A stretch of 64,000 nt of DNA from Micropterus salmoides (Eukaryota > Chordata > Actinopteri > Centrarchiformes > Centrarchidae): positions 14,405,252-14,469,251 of the forward strand of contig NW_024041262.1 of the NCBI RefSeq assembly GCF_014851395.1, read 5' to 3'. Shown here in pieces: positions 1 to 12,828 of the stretch. The notes under the pieces are model-generated. The model was not told where the DNA came from. It worked only from the letters and a program-made list of their open reading frames with translations, and did no database searches. A program made the translations under genes and the position numbers. Every line of letters starts with the position of its first letter. Position 1 is the stretch's first letter.

Positions 1-1382
1 CCTCATTCAGAGGTGGAGAAAACTGAGAGTTAAAAGTGTTTGTGCTGCAGGTTAAAGGTGAAACAAGTGTTTATCATGGGCTCAAAAATGATTTGATTTG
101 ATAATAAGTATCATTCCAACACTAGCACTTGAATGCAAAATCTTCACAAACCGTATCATCACCGATAAATACAGGTTTATGGTTAAGGTAGTTACACCCA
201 GATAAAATGTTTAGTCAAGGCTCAGGTGTGTAGTGCTTGTGAGGTGGACAGACTCGACTTGTGCTTGCAGATGAACATAGACGAGATATAGCTGATCCTG
301 CATCTTCTTTTAAGGGGCACAACACTTATGCTCTGACACTTTTTTGGGGGAAATCGTCCGCTTATCATCTCCCGCTCCCTCTGCACTTCAGGTCATGTTG
401 GTATTAGGTAATGCTGACTACTCTTCACCCAATCAGGTGGATTATAAAGAGCCCTGACCTTTCTTTTTATGGACTCAGTGTGATTTGGGATGAAGGGATG
501 TGCAGAGCTAAAAGGGTTCCTTCTGGCTTCTTCTAGAGGGTCGAAATATTGTTCCTTTCAAAAGGAATGAAGGCGGAAGAAAAAGAAAACATTATGTCCT
601 TGAATCGCGTACATTAGAGCATGTTCACATGTTATCCTGAGGAGTTGTTTCCCTACATCTTAAGGAATTCTTGAAGAGTGAGATTTGCTTTTAATATTTA
701 TATTGTTTTTCATGTGCATACTCCTCCTTTATAGTCCAGAAACATTCACACCTCTGAAAGATTCACATGAATTCTTCCAGCTGTGAATGAGCATGACAGA
801 AAGTCTTTAAGATATGAAGAACTCATAAAAAACAGTATAAAACATAACCTCAGTGGTATGTGATGCTTTTTAGTCAACTTAGTGAATAAAAGTTGCATCT
901 CCTTTTGTTTACTTTTGTTGAACTTCAGGTCAGCATTCTGGACTACTTGTCAATTTGAAAAGGCAGAAATAAAAAAGGGTTAGTCTGATCAAGACTGAAT
1001 AGATACCAGTTACATTCCCAATATTTGAAGCGTCTGCCTTAGGGGAGGCAATGACTGTGGATTGTTTACTGTTTCCCACATGCTCAGAATATATTAAAGG
1101 TGGTCAACCCCGAGGAGAGGCAGGGGTAGGTGGTGGTGAGAATTCTCAAGCTCAGTAACTATTGAACACGAATGCGGCATTCTGACTTTTCGCTCAGGTC
1201 TGTACTTTAAGGATGCACAAAAAAATCATTTTGGGTGGGTACCGCCCGAATAAAGACACCAGTCACTCTTCTTATAGACTACTCGTTCATTTGTACCATT
1301 CTGCACATAAATGCTCCTCATTAGCCAGCGGTAGAAGTTGATGTGAGTATTTGGCAGCTTCATTATATTTTTATTTATTGTT

Positions 1383-1720
1383 TTCAGAATCAGAAGGAGC
1401 TTTATTGCCAAGTAGTGTTTTAAACATACGAAGAATTTGCTGTGGTGATAAGGTGCTACACGTAGACAAACATACAGTCAACAGAAATAAATGTGGAAAT
1501 ATATAAATATGGAATGGAAGAACAACGTTGCATGTGCGTTATTCTGGGTCTGTGCCGTGCAGAAGTAACGCAACGGAAGAGAATATTGTGTACATATAAA
1601 TATATAAACTGACAACATAAAAATATACAACAACAATAAAGATCAACAACAAATATGTGCGACGTGCCAGGTTCTGTGCCCGACACGAGATGAAACAGTA
1701 AATTTTGCAATTTGCAATTC
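1383..1720 (-). repeat. Probable LINE 3' tail, minus orientation
   Basis: On the minus strand this AT-rich stretch ends in an AATAAAGCTCCTTCTGATTC-type tail (plus strand 1384-1405). That ending is shared by many teleost LINE-derived repeats, and a related tail occurs at 43757-43795. No reverse transcriptase frame is visible, so only the 3' end is present. The left boundary is clear and the right boundary is a guess. Recognition rests on memory of teleost repeats, not on a database search. Confidence 0.45.
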
Positions 1721-3134
1721 TTGAAAGTCTAGATATTAAAGGAATAGTATATTTTTAGAAAGTATGCTTATTTGCTTTCTTGCTATGTTAAGCTAAGCTA
1801 ACAAACATTAATTAGCAAGTTCACTTATAATATTTTCTAAACCAAAAATGGCTGTCTGGTGTTATTTGTGACCTTTTAACATCTAGCTAAGAGTGAATAA
1901 AAAGTGAAAACGCACTGGCCAGGTCACTGCCCAGCAACTTCATCTAGTGAATGTTAATCATGGTGCCATCTGTCCTGTGGTGTATCCGTCTTGATCTCAG
2001 GCTGCTTTCTGATGACGTTAGTAACCACTGACGTAAAAGGACAGGAGTTTCCCCTCTTAACGGGTTTACTCAGCCAACCTGGTGCCAGCTCTTTTCACAG
2101 AGCATGTGAGAATCACCTGATGTGTGAGGATACCCACTACTTGTCAAGAAAACATAGTGAAGATAGTAAATATATAGATAATAAGTACAACTTCAGTCAC
2201 TGGTGCCATGCTGCTTTTTAGCTGTCATGTAGTAAAATGTGGGACGAGGGCGCTGAAAACTAAGTGAAGAAATGTTTCCTGACCTTGATTATGTTTCGTT
2301 TTTGACATTTATTTTCAAAAGAAGCAGATTTCTATTGACTCCACTCTGCCAGGGTTGTGGTTTTGAATAGCTGGAGGGTCAGACACATTCACACTTTGCG
2401 TGTTATAACCCTCGAATATATCACCTTCTTTTATATACGACACTGAGGTGCTTCTCTGCAGCATCGAGGGGATTCAGTACCTTGTTCAAGGGCGCTCAGT
2501 TTTGTGTCGGCATAGCACAGACTTTTACCTTCTTTCTTTACAGACAAAAGCTGGTGTGTGAGCAAGCAGTATTGATTGATTTTTTTTTTTGCGTGAGTGA
2601 TTGAGAGAGTAAGAGGTCATGGGAGAATTCTGGTGCGATTGTAATTGACGTCACTCATGATGGTGAAGACAGGATTCTCTTTGGTCTCCTGTCACTGCTC
2701 ATGGCGTCATGTTGGCACAGAGTTGAGAAGATGGCACTGTCACTCCCAGAAAGGACCAGTCATCAATGATTTAAAGGGATATGCTGCCATTTTCAGGGGC
2801 CATGAGAAATTAGCTGGGTAAGTTACTCATCCTCCCCGGCCTCGATTAGGTAAGCAAGAAATCCCAGTCCCAAATAGCTGATTTTTTTTATTTTTTTTAT
2901 TGGTTCTCAAGAATGTAAGTCTTTCTATCTGTATGACATGATAAATAACAAGATATCATGTCAGCCGTCCATCTCTGGTAGGAAGGGATGATTTCCATTC
3001 CCTCAAAATGAGTCTTTTTGCGTCAGTCATCCCCAGCATCAAGGACTGTTGCATGGCTGTAGGAAAGCACAGAAGCCATTTTTCCTGTTATAAAGAATTG
3101 CTCGATTCATTAATATTATAGTATGGTTTGGCAG

Positions 3135-3300
3135 TGTTGGTCGGTCTATCAGTCTACCTCTTTGGTGTTGTTTAGAATATCTCAACAATTATTGGATGGA
3201 TTGCCATGACATTTAGTACAGGCATTCATGGTGCCTATGTATTATAATGACTTAATTGAATATAATCTCAGGCCCTCCCAAATAAACCCAGTAAACCTCA
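3135..3300 (+). repeat. Dispersed teleost repeat fragment
   Basis: The phrase around 3175-3240 (atatctcaacaattattgga, then gattgccatgacatttagta and a cattcatgg motif) recalls an abundant teleost interspersed repeat whose other end is rich in GTTAGCATGCT words. Related sequence appears at 8960-9400 and 30190-30480. Only the beginning of the unit is present here. The boundaries are approximate. Confidence 0.45.
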
Positions 3301-4417
3301 CTACAATCCAGACCAGAAGTGTGCTTTTTAGCTGACGTCATAGATCCTTGATCCTATGCAGCCTGTGAAGGGAAACTCTGCCCTATGACCCAAGTGGCCC
3401 GAAGCCATGACAGCCAGCGCCACCTCCCCTGAATTTTTAGATTCTTGATCTTGGGCAGGTGAGGTCACTTTCTTCTGGCAGAGTAAGGAGCATTTCTTGC
3501 CCATGTGCCAAGAATGGACTGCTCTGACGCACGCTCCTTCTGCTACAATCTGGAGGAACCCCGGGAGAACAAATCAATGACACCTTAAGCTCCTCGGGGG
3601 ATAACAGGCAGGCTGTTCAGCAGCTGTAGGGAGGCCTGATGGGATGAGGCGAGGTAAAGAAAGGGAGATGAGAAGGAGCGGGTTTTTTAAAATTGTTTCT
3701 TTCTTTCTGTATCATTCATAATCAATATTTACACTCAAGAATATTTTTGCATTTACTGTCAAGGTTCTGTGGCTTGTTTGAATTTGACCTCTTCCTAATT
3801 GATTATCAACAAATTGAGCTTAGCATTAGTTCAGGCAGGCAACAAAGTCAGGCTCAGCTGACAATCTCAGCACATCAGCTGATAGTAGCCCATGTCAAAG
3901 TCAGCCCACATCAGCTGACAGCTCAGCTGATTCCCCTCTCAGCATTCATTGGCAAAAGCCATACAAGGCGCCTTATTTAAGCTGCTTTAACCTGCCTACC
4001 CTTGCTGTAACACGCCACCACCCCAGCTCCTCCTTTCAGGTCATTCTTGACCAATCAATATTATTTCTGTTGTTATTCATGCTGCTCTGAGGTGCTCTCC
4101 TCCCTGCCTTATGGCTTTTCCTCATAGGCCCATGGCTGGGCAAGGATGTGTTCTCACTGCCTTATGGCTTTTCCACGTTGGCATGTGGAGTGGCAGGGGG
4201 GTCCCAGAACCGAGCCATACCACTAAACATAGCTATTGCAGAGCAAAAAAAGTTCTTTGATAAAGTTGTCCTGACTGAAATAAGACATTTATTTGCTTGT
4301 GTACATCTTAAATTGCTGTGGGGACGAGGTAGATGGCTAAAATATTATGTGAATGTAAATGTCATTGAAATATATGTTTGTATGTATACAGCACATGTGC
4401 TCTCTGCTCTCTTCCAG

Positions 4418-6380
4418 GTCAGTTCCAGTGTGGAAACAAACGTTGCGAGAAGCAAGAAGGTCTAAAAAGCTGGGAGGTGAATTTTGCCTATGTGGAGCAT
4501 GGCGAGAAGAGAAATGCGTTGGTCAAACTCAGTAAATACTCAGTATTTTCTCTGGTCATTCTTTGTATAAGGGTGGGTGTGGGTGTGGGGCACGGTGGTG
4601 GTTCTCCATTCTTGTCGCGGCTCATAATAATCCTCCTTCAGGTATCTGCAGAAACTCCTGTTGAATAATTACCATAATTGGAGGACCCAGCAGTCATAGT
4701 GAACTCATTCAAGCAGGAAATGACAGGCTCTTAACAAGCAAGTACAACAGGTCACATCCAGATGTGATGTTTCTCCTCATCAACTAAAAATGTTTTCCAA
4801 TTTGTAGTCATTCTAAATTCAATGTTTTGACAGTCTTAAATGTTAAAAGTAATGAAACATGGTCTGGTGACCCTGGAGCATGATTAGTAAGGGATGTTGT
4901 GGATCTGCAATAGATAGGGATGATGTTGGAAAGAATTAATTAATATATTAATGAATACATTTTTCAAAACACCTAAGCATTTAAATTTCAGTTCTTATTA
5001 TTAACAGAGTGAAACAAGAGTGAACAAGTGCTTGGTCCTCTTCTCTTTAGTTAATATATAAAAAATATTTACCAGAATTATGTAATAGAAGAGGTTTCCA
5101 CATCTATGTGGATGATACACATCTGATTCTTAGTTTACAAAAGTTAGATTTGGTAGCAACATGAATTGAAAACCAAATGTATGTCAGATTCTTACAGTAA
5201 CATTAAGAAATTGTGCTTTTCATCCATGAGCCAGAAGTTAATAAATCAATCAAGTTTGTAAGTTCCATATAGTTTAAATTCTTTAATTAAACCATCAAAC
5301 AGTTTCTGAAAAAATTGTTTCATGTACACGTATCTGTCCCTATGCAAATAAACATAAACTAGATAAATTATCTTGCTCAACTTTAACCTACTCCTGCTCT
5401 TGTTTTTCTTACTAGGACTATGCCCTGAATGCTCTTTCAAACTCAACTTTCACCACAAGTAAGCTAACATACTTTTCACCTTTGAGACATTTTTTACATT
5501 AAAAATGAAGATTGTTTTTGCCTATGACAACGGATTTTTTAAAAGACTGCAGAGTGTTCACTGGTCTGCAAGTAAGCCACCAGATCAGCATGGACAGTCA
5601 TTTATTGTATAGCATGCAAGGGTTTAGGATTCAAACTGCGATTTATGTCTCATGCCTGGCCGTCTTATCAGCCAGTGTCACGATTATTTATCACATTTTT
5701 CAAGTGGAATCTTGACACAACTGAATATGATAATATAGCTGGACCACTTGACTATAATCTGTCAAAAAGGCAGACATTAGATATGTCATGCCTTGTCAGG
5801 ATTCTAAAAGTCCCCTTGAGTGTTCCAGCAGACTTCCGAACATAATGTATAGGAAGCTTATAGGAAGCTGTCATCTGCCATAGATCTGGCCAAGATTCAT
5901 TCATGTGCCTCTGAAAGTGCCTTTTATATTGTGAACTCAGTTTGCTCAAGTGTGAATCTGTTTGTAGGAGGAAAGAGGTGAAAGCAAAGATAAAGACTAA
6001 AAGGTTATCAGAGGAGAACCAGGAACCATCACAGAAGAAGAAAAAGAGGAAGAGATCGTCTTCGAAGTCCAAGAAGCACAAAAACAAACATAAGAGGCAC
6101 AGAGGTAAGACTCCTCTCCTCTCCTAGCCAAAAGAACTGTCCCTTTAATTAGGCCGGTAATTTCATCAGATGGGAGCAGCCTTGTTTATGTTTTGTTCTT
6201 GGAAATGATTTAATCCCCCCATTTTTTTTTGTTTGACATTATTATTTTGTAATGACTCCCTTTTTGTTAAAACATTTTATAACTCTCTCTACAGATTGCT
6301 CCGCCTCTTCCAGCAGTTCTGATGAGTCGCAGGACTCAGACAAAGGTAGCATTCATAACACTCACTCACTCACTCACTCA

Positions 6381-6468
<88 letters not shown>

Positions 6469-8724
6469 AGTACCTCCCCAATTTTAAAAAACCTTGGGAC
6501 AGTTTATGATCTACTCCCCCAGGCCTCTAGGCCATGACACTCCTCCAGACTTCTGGAGTGAAAACAACCCTGACTGTTCTTTCTGAGAACCAATCCATTA
6601 ACCCTGTAGTTAACAGTAAAGACAGACAGCAGGTCTGCTTTTTCTCAGCTGGTTTTTCTCCCCATTCCAGCTATTTTCCTCATCTTTTTACCCTTTACTA
6701 CGAGCAGCATGAAATTAAGTATGTTTTTTCCCCCCCTGTGTCCCTGTTGTGTTGATTCCTAGGTCTGGATGGGTGGGTGGGTTATCGGTGTTATTCAAAA
6801 ACAAACTTTCTCTGTCCAAAGGTTATGCATTGAGTTCAGCATGAATTGGAATCCAAACACAAACACTCTCACACATTCTTTCTTCTTATTTTTTGTCTCA
6901 GTTGCACATATTTGAAGCAGTTGTTGAAAGCTGAACTTGATTAAATAAAGCAATCAAACATCATGTAATTTGTAAGCGATGCGTTCAGGGAGGGTCAGGG
7001 ACTTTAGGGTTATAGAGGCACTTTTTTCCCCTGGAACTTTATATTAGGGCCACATCTACGTGGGCTGGCAGACTCATACTTTTTATTTCACACTATGTGA
7101 TCTGGTTTGGCCCTGGCTGGATTGAACTGGTAGGAGGCAAAAACAGGCTACTGGGCCCCTATTGACCCCCCAGTATAGCGTCACATGATTAGGTAGTAAT
7201 GCTGTTGAGACAGTATTGTACTTAATGCAGATTTCCTAAGAAATTGTGTTTAATTAAATGACCAAATGCCAAATAACCCATAGTGAACCAAGTTTTTTTG
7301 GGGCTCATGGGTGTCTCTGGCCCCAGGCTAGTTACCTGCTTGGTAACTGGTTTGTAATTCAGGCTGTGGATGAATTAGCCTGTACAAAAAATTGGCAGTT
7401 CTCTCCTTCATTAAAACATCAAATGGACTCTTCAGTAACTTTACTGAACAAATTCACCTCTGAGCTGTCTAGTTTGCATGATTCTCAAACTGAGAAAATA
7501 GACGGGCTTTCTGAAAACATTTAGTTCTTAAAACTATGCACAAAAACATGTTTCAGAACTTTAGCTGATTGGTCAAATACATCTCGGATGAGAAAGTGAT
7601 TTAAATCTCAATTGGTTGTTTCCAGACTTCAGCAAAAATTGTGCTGGTCAGATGAATTCCTGCCGTATGACGGTAGCAGTGAAGACCCTGACATTAAAAC
7701 TGATTAACAAGGGTTATTGGTCGAGTTTTTCCTTCCAGTAAGTGTGACTGACAATTCACTGAAACTCTCCTAATAGACTCCGAAGCTGGCGAGAAGCCAG
7801 ATGACCTATCAGAAGCCGACCACTGGCGAGGACCTGCCCCTGCGGTGGAGGAAAAGTCAAGGTGAGGTTAACAGTGAAGGTTCATATTAAACACACCCAG
7901 TAATCTGCTGTTAAACCATCAGAGACTGTCTTTACCACTTAGCCTATGTAGGTTATGTATCCCTATATAGCACAGAATGTAGACCACTTAGATACCCTGC
8001 ACAAAGTTGTTCTGAACTGTTAGGGAAGTCAGTAAACCTTTAACCTGCTCCTGTTACGTTTGGCCTGACATTTGGATTTCTGCTCTCAGAAAGATATAAT
8101 ATTACAGAAAAGGTCACAGTAAGAGGCACTGTTTATTCAAGCATAAGTACTATGCAAGCAAAGCCCTGACCTCAAACCACTGTTAATAATATGATGGTAG
8201 TGCTTCTGACCCATTGCACAGGCTGCAAATTACTTCAGCAGAGTATTATCTAGACTCCGTAAGGTATGTAATGATAATTATGTTGGAGATGAATAACATG
8301 GTTTTTTTTAAAAACAGAAGCATCATAGAGAACATAAAGAAACCTACTCCTTTGTAACATTCAGTTAAGCCAATGATAGTGAGTAAATTAGGTGCCCTTC
8401 TGAGCTATTTTTGCCTGTGTTTCAATTGTCTGTATTTCCTATTCATTTATTTTACTGCCCACTGCTATTTATTTGTTTGTATTCTGTACTGATGTTGGTG
8501 CTCTACATCAATTCATATTGCCTAGAGCCTGAATAAAATGTAAATGAGATTTTTTTAAAAAGCATGCTAACACTGCCAGAGTTAGTAAAGGGCCACCATA
8601 CAATGAATTTAACAGTCTGTGTCAGCACCGTGCATGACAGCAACTAACATTTCTGTGACTGTGTTTGTTTTATCTGCATAGGGAGGAGGAGTTTGATGAG
8701 TACTTTGAAGACATGTTTCTGTGA
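4418..8724 (+). CDS. fra10ac1: fra10ac1 homologue, 3' half (Fra10Ac1 family nuclear protein), partial
   Basis: FRA10AC1 is a conserved nuclear protein linked to pre-mRNA splicing; its human gene is named for the FRA10A fragile site. Six exons are visible: 4418-4531, 5416-5458, 5968-6104, 6295-6345, 7777-7861 and 8682-8724, together 473 coding nt. All introns are GT-AG and the phases fit (1/1, 1/0 with split AGA, AAG, GAT, GAC and AGG codons). The first exon carries the family core: a CGNKRCEK knuckle, then LKSWEVNFAYVEHGEKRNAL. The second gives LCPECSFKLNFHH, so the two CxxC-type pairs of the domain are intact. A Lys/Arg/Ser-rich stretch (exon 3) and a Ser/Asp stretch (exon 4) follow. The protein ends in an acidic tail, EEEFDEYFEDMFL, and TGA. 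About 157 residues are present; human is about 315. The start and N-terminal half are missing. The family call rests on these motifs and on the neighbouring pde6c, which matches human synteny. Confidence 0.92.
5020..5240 (+). repeat. Decayed LINE reverse transcriptase fragment in a fra10ac1 intron
   Basis: Plus-strand translation from about 5026 gives VLGPLLFS, then a stop, and after a frame change FHIYVDDTHLILSLQ near 5097-5142. These are two neighbouring conserved blocks of non-LTR reverse transcriptases; the second contains the catalytic YxDD box, here YVDD. The in-frame stop and frameshift show that it is dead. It lies in sense orientation in the intron between exons 4418-4531 and 5416-5458. 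The exact clade cannot be told from so short a piece. Confidence 0.7.
6358..6465 (+). repeat. (CACT)n/(CA)n microsatellite in a fra10ac1 intron
   Basis: About five CACT units run into roughly 40 uninterrupted CA units. The tract starts 12 nt after the GT of the intron that follows exon 6295-6345, so it lies directly against a splice donor. Confidence 0.97.
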
Positions 8725-8857
8725 CTCCGCTGCTATCAGCGGCAACCCTGCTGTGTGACTACACCTCCTTCTGCGTGCCACTGACATTAAGCATGCTCCC
8801 TTTGAGTCTTGTGTGTCTGGAGGTTTCTTCGACTGTATGTTTCATTACTGCTACAGA

Positions 8858-8863
8858 AATAAA
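8858..8863 (+). terminator. fra10ac1 poly(A) signal
   Basis: A canonical AATAAA lies 134 nt after the stop codon and is followed by a GT-rich stretch about 10 nt downstream, as expected for a cleavage site near 8880. This predicts a short 3' UTR of about 150 nt. Confidence 0.75.
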
Positions 8864-8959
8864 CACGATGTTTATCCTGTTCCTGTCAGTCTCATCTTCG
8901 CTTCAATCATACCACTATCGCTGCGGAAAAATAATTGAAACAAGCTGGTATGCAACGTG

Positions 8960-9400
8960 CTTCTAAGGGTGGGAGTGCAATGTCTGTCAGTCAGTTGGTC
9001 CCGTCTTTGGATGCATTGCCAAGAAATTTGGTGCAGACATTTATGTCCCTTTGTAATTGCCATTACTTTAGCGATGCCCTAACTCTTTATCTAGTGCCAT
9101 CATCAGCTCAGAATTGAAATTGGTCCAGTCCTTTGGTTAATGACCCATATTTGAAAAACCAATGACATTCCCATCAGCCACAGCTCTATTTTGTGTTTAG
9201 TGCTAATTAGCAGATGTTAGATGCTTGCATGCTGATGGGAACATGGTAAATGTTATACCTGTGTAACATCAGCATGTTAGTATTGCTTAGATTAGATTCA
9301 ATTGATTGCCATTGCAAGTACAAGTACAGAGACATTGAAGTGCAGTTGTCATGGTGACCATGTTAGCATGCTGATGTTAGCTCAAAGCACAGCTGTGCCG
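8960..9400 (+). repeat. Dispersed teleost repeat with GTTAGCATGCTGATG words
   Basis: This contains a gacattcccatcagcc phrase at about 9166-9181, a tgtgtttagtgctaattagc phrase near 9192-9212, and repeated GCATGTTAG/GTTAGCATGCTGATG words to about 9380. A second copy at 30190-30480 shares the same phrases in the same order, which shows it is an interspersed repeat. It begins about 100 bp after the fra10ac1 poly(A) signal. Confidence 0.75.
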
Positions 9401-10381
9401 AAGTACTCTTGTTTTAATATGTAAGAATAACCTAAACTTTAAATTATCTTATTAATTGAATTTGCAAAATATATTTGGTACATTTTCCAAAGTACTACTC
9501 TTTCCTGTGCAAATAAAAATGAGTGAAGTAGTAATAGTAATCAGTACTAATACAGAAGAGTCAAGCACTCTGCTCTTACAAAACGAAAACAAGGATTAGC
9601 ACAAGAAGTACCTTTGGTCAAGGGCAGATTGAAGCACTGTTTTGACTTCAACTTCCAGAGAAGGAAGCTGCTTGAGGTTGCTGGGAGATTATAGACCTCA
9701 GATTAAATAAAGACAATTACTTTGCCTCTTACTGCTCTGTCTGTCTCTTTAGAACTTTCTTCCCTTGCAGGAGAAGTCACTGTGCAATTCAAGGCGATGT
9801 AAGCTAACAGGTGGTTAAGTGCAGTAAATGGTACATTGAACAATAACAGCCTGTTATTTTTAAGTGGCGGTGGGACATGACTTGGCCCCTGGCCGTACTT
9901 GGATGCATTTACAGTTGATCAGTCGTGTCAAAGTGTGTTTTTTTAGCTAAAAATTATTGCCTTCACGTGTCAAATTTAAGCTGAGCACAGAGAAACTTTG
10001 CCCCTTCGGCAGATGGATGTGAAGACGGCCTTCTTGTGTCAAACTCTGCTCATAAATCATCCTAAATTCAAATTCAGTCATATTTCGGGCATGTTGAGGC
10101 CTCTGCAGCATACTACACTGAAACTACACTGTAGCAGCAATGTTGCTCTTAATTTCAAAGATTTGTACTCCTTTCATAGAGCTGATTGTTTTATAAATTA
10201 CTATATACTTCTTAAAATGATGACAAAACACCACATAATCATGCAAAATCTGCTGACAGCAGGACACAGGATGTTCAACAACATAGCTAGACTGTATCGG
10301 GCAGGGATCACAACCAATCCGCTGATCCTTTATCCCAAGGCTCATCCAGCTTTGAAGCCTCTAAGATCCCTGCACGATATA

Positions 10382-10605
10382 CAGTGGGTACGGAAAGTGC
10401 TCTTTGTTTCATTGCAGCCATTTTCCAAAAATCAAAAAAGTTCATTTTATTTCTCATTAATGTACACTCATCACCCCATCTTTATTAAAAAGAAAAACTG
10501 AAATACATTAATGAGAAATAAAATGAACTTTGCTTTTGGAAAATGGCTGCAATGAAACAAAGAGTGAAAAATTTAAAGGGGTCTGAATACTTTCCATACC
10601 CACTG
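10382..10605. mobile_element. Non-autonomous Tc1/mariner-type MITE
   Basis: The element starts CAGTGGGTA and ends TACCCACTG, and is flanked on both sides by TA (10380-10381 and 10606-10607), the target-site duplication of Tc1/mariner elements. Most of its 224 bp is one imperfect inverted repeat. For example, the ttcattttatttctcattaa run on the left (10441-10460) is complemented by 10509-10528. The right arm carries an extra segment (about 10566-10592) missing from the left. It has no transposase, so it would depend on an autonomous relative. Confidence 0.88.
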
Positions 10606-11871
10606 TATATGACTAAGAACGAAGCACTGTCGCAGCGAAGCCCAAGGTTTCATTCTCCCACTTCATTCTCTGTCTCTGTCTAAGTCAAGTGTGAATAAGA
10701 GATGAAGTATCACCTTTGTGCATATGCTTCTTAATTCATTTTCAAACTGAGAAAAAGTGATTATATCTGTTCTCACACCTCCATAAGTTCCTTTATTTGC
10801 TTACGAATATTACATCTCATACATACATACATACAGTAGAGGTCATTTCATACGTCAAAATGATAGATTTCTAATGTCTGAATGACAGCAGATGGGGTAA
10901 GTAGAAAGCACATTATTTGGTTTCTCACAAAGGATCTTTGAAGGGAAAGGGGCCATTTTTTGAATCACTGGAGACAGAACTGGTGGTGTAACCATCCATA
11001 TAAAATGTGTGCTACAGGAACAATGAGGTAAATTCGTGGTTAAATCATTAAAACATATGACTTGGGTTGATCCATTAAATGTTTTTTTTTTCTCAGTTTT
11101 GACTCCAGTAATCGCAACAGCTCCTCACATCACCTCAAGCAGCAGAAAAAGAGTTTCTAGGTATTCCCAAAGCCATTCCGATAAGATTAAGAGCCTTTGA
11201 TTGATGCCCGGTTGACCAGAGGAGATCACATTGTATAACAGGAATTTGAGAGCCGCAGTTTGCCTTTGCACTGGGGAGGAGCATTGTTAAAAGTGTTTTA
11301 CGGGGTGGGGGGTGCGCTGTCAACTCAGATGCCTGATCAGATCAAGTGAATTCAGGTTTACATGAAGAGGTGTTGCGGAGGAGATTCACACTGAGTTGAC
11401 ATCAAACAGCAGTTATTGCAATGATTCATCACACAGTTGCATCAGTGAAGAAAGAAGCAGAGGACTTTGGCCTGTCACACAATCGATGATGCTATAGCTG
11501 CATCTGCCACATAAACACAAGTCGTCTGCACATATACATGTAAGGCTCTGGTAGCCTGCTTTACCTCCTCTGTAAGAAGGGTATTTAAAGCCTAAAGCTG
11601 TGTGGATCTCCAGCTCTGGCTGGCAATCAAATCCTATCAAATCTTCTTAAGGAGAGGTAGATCTACTGCCTCTTGGACTGACTGTGACTCTTGCTTCCTT
11701 AGAAGAACCAAAGGTTGCTTTTGCTTGTACATTCTTCAAATCAGTTCTATGCTTCAGATATTCTTAAGTATACACAATTTAGATTTTACAGTTTCTATAT
11801 AATCAACTATATACATGTGAAATCAGTCACGTTTTTTAAAAATCATAATGGAATTGTAATTTTGCTAAATA

Positions 11872-11876
<5 letters not shown>

Positions 11877-11909
<33 letters not shown>
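11877..11909. repeat. (TA)n microsatellite
   Basis: About 16 uninterrupted TA units, followed by a T-rich stretch. Confidence 0.95.
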
Positions 11910-11912
<3 letters not shown>

Positions 11913-12828
11913 CTCTTTTTTTATTATTATTTTTTCAGGTTGTTGGACTTTAAGACACCAGCTTACAGGTGTTTTTCAAAGCTGACAATAAAGTTGCACA
12001 AATTCAAAACATTTCTTTGATGCCTGAATTTGATTTTTTTTAGAGTGAATTTGTTTCACAGATTCACGCCCTCTCTCAAAGCTCGTCTCAAACTCTCCAT
12101 CCGTGAAGACAGTTCAAGTACAAAATTGTCAGACAAAGAATCAGAAAAAAAACAACATATATAGATGGATTGCATATTAAAATACATACACTCTTACACA
12201 ACATGTCGGCGCCTTCTGAGGTAAGATAACATCAGCCGTTGTTGATTGAGCATTAACCGGATCCAGATTGTCTTCTGCTCGTGTGCTCAAGGAATGAATT
12301 CCACAACTTGTGCTGCTCAAACCATTAACCAAAAACATAATTCTAACCCCATTCCGCTGAATCCAGCAAGTATAAAGTTATGCGGTTATTGTCTCTGCCT
12401 GCCCTCCCGCTATCCATTCATGGCCTGCCAAAACAGCAGCAGCATTGTGTGCAAGTCCACTGTGCAACCTACAGTACTACTATACTGTGTGTAACTGACG
12501 TCGAATAGGAACACTGTGAAAACTGTTGCTTTGGCATGCATATGCAGCACATGCAGTACCCTGTTTAAGCTATTTATACTAAAGAGTTTGTATCTGTACT
12601 TTAGTTTGACGTGAAATATGTGGTATCAGCATATGAGTGTATCTAACCATCAATGTTTAGATAATTGCTAAGTTATGTATATGTTGGGTTTTAAAATGTT
12701 TATGGCTGTGTGTCGTACGAAACAGAGGAAGTTTCAAACGCAACACATCTTCAGAGTCAAACGGCTTCTCTTCCAGTCATTACTTCTTGGTGGTGTTTCT
12801 GACTCTTTCCTCCTTGGAGAATAGTTAG

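Larger units (their letters stand above)
1..4417. other. Left flank, probably the fra10ac1 upstream intron; no exon recognised
   Basis: I found no coding exon here. The first fra10ac1 exon visible begins at 4418 in phase 1, so at least one upstream exon must exist, but nothing in this stretch reads like the N-terminal half of the Fra10Ac1 domain. The missing exons are therefore probably left of the window. The stretch contains repeat-like pieces, annotated separately, and short open frames without recognisable motifs, such as one at 1991-2221. Confidence 0.5.

Noticed and set aside
4148..4668. Open frames of 105 and 96 codons
   Set aside because: They only cover the real fra10ac1 exon 4418-4531 with read-through into the flanking introns; the exon itself is annotated.
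6252..6537. His/Thr-repeat open frames
   Set aside because: They are translations of the CA microsatellite.
9998..10501. 167-codon plus-strand open frame
   Set aside because: It has no recognisable domain, its last third lies in the Tc1 MITE, and there are no splice or promoter signals.
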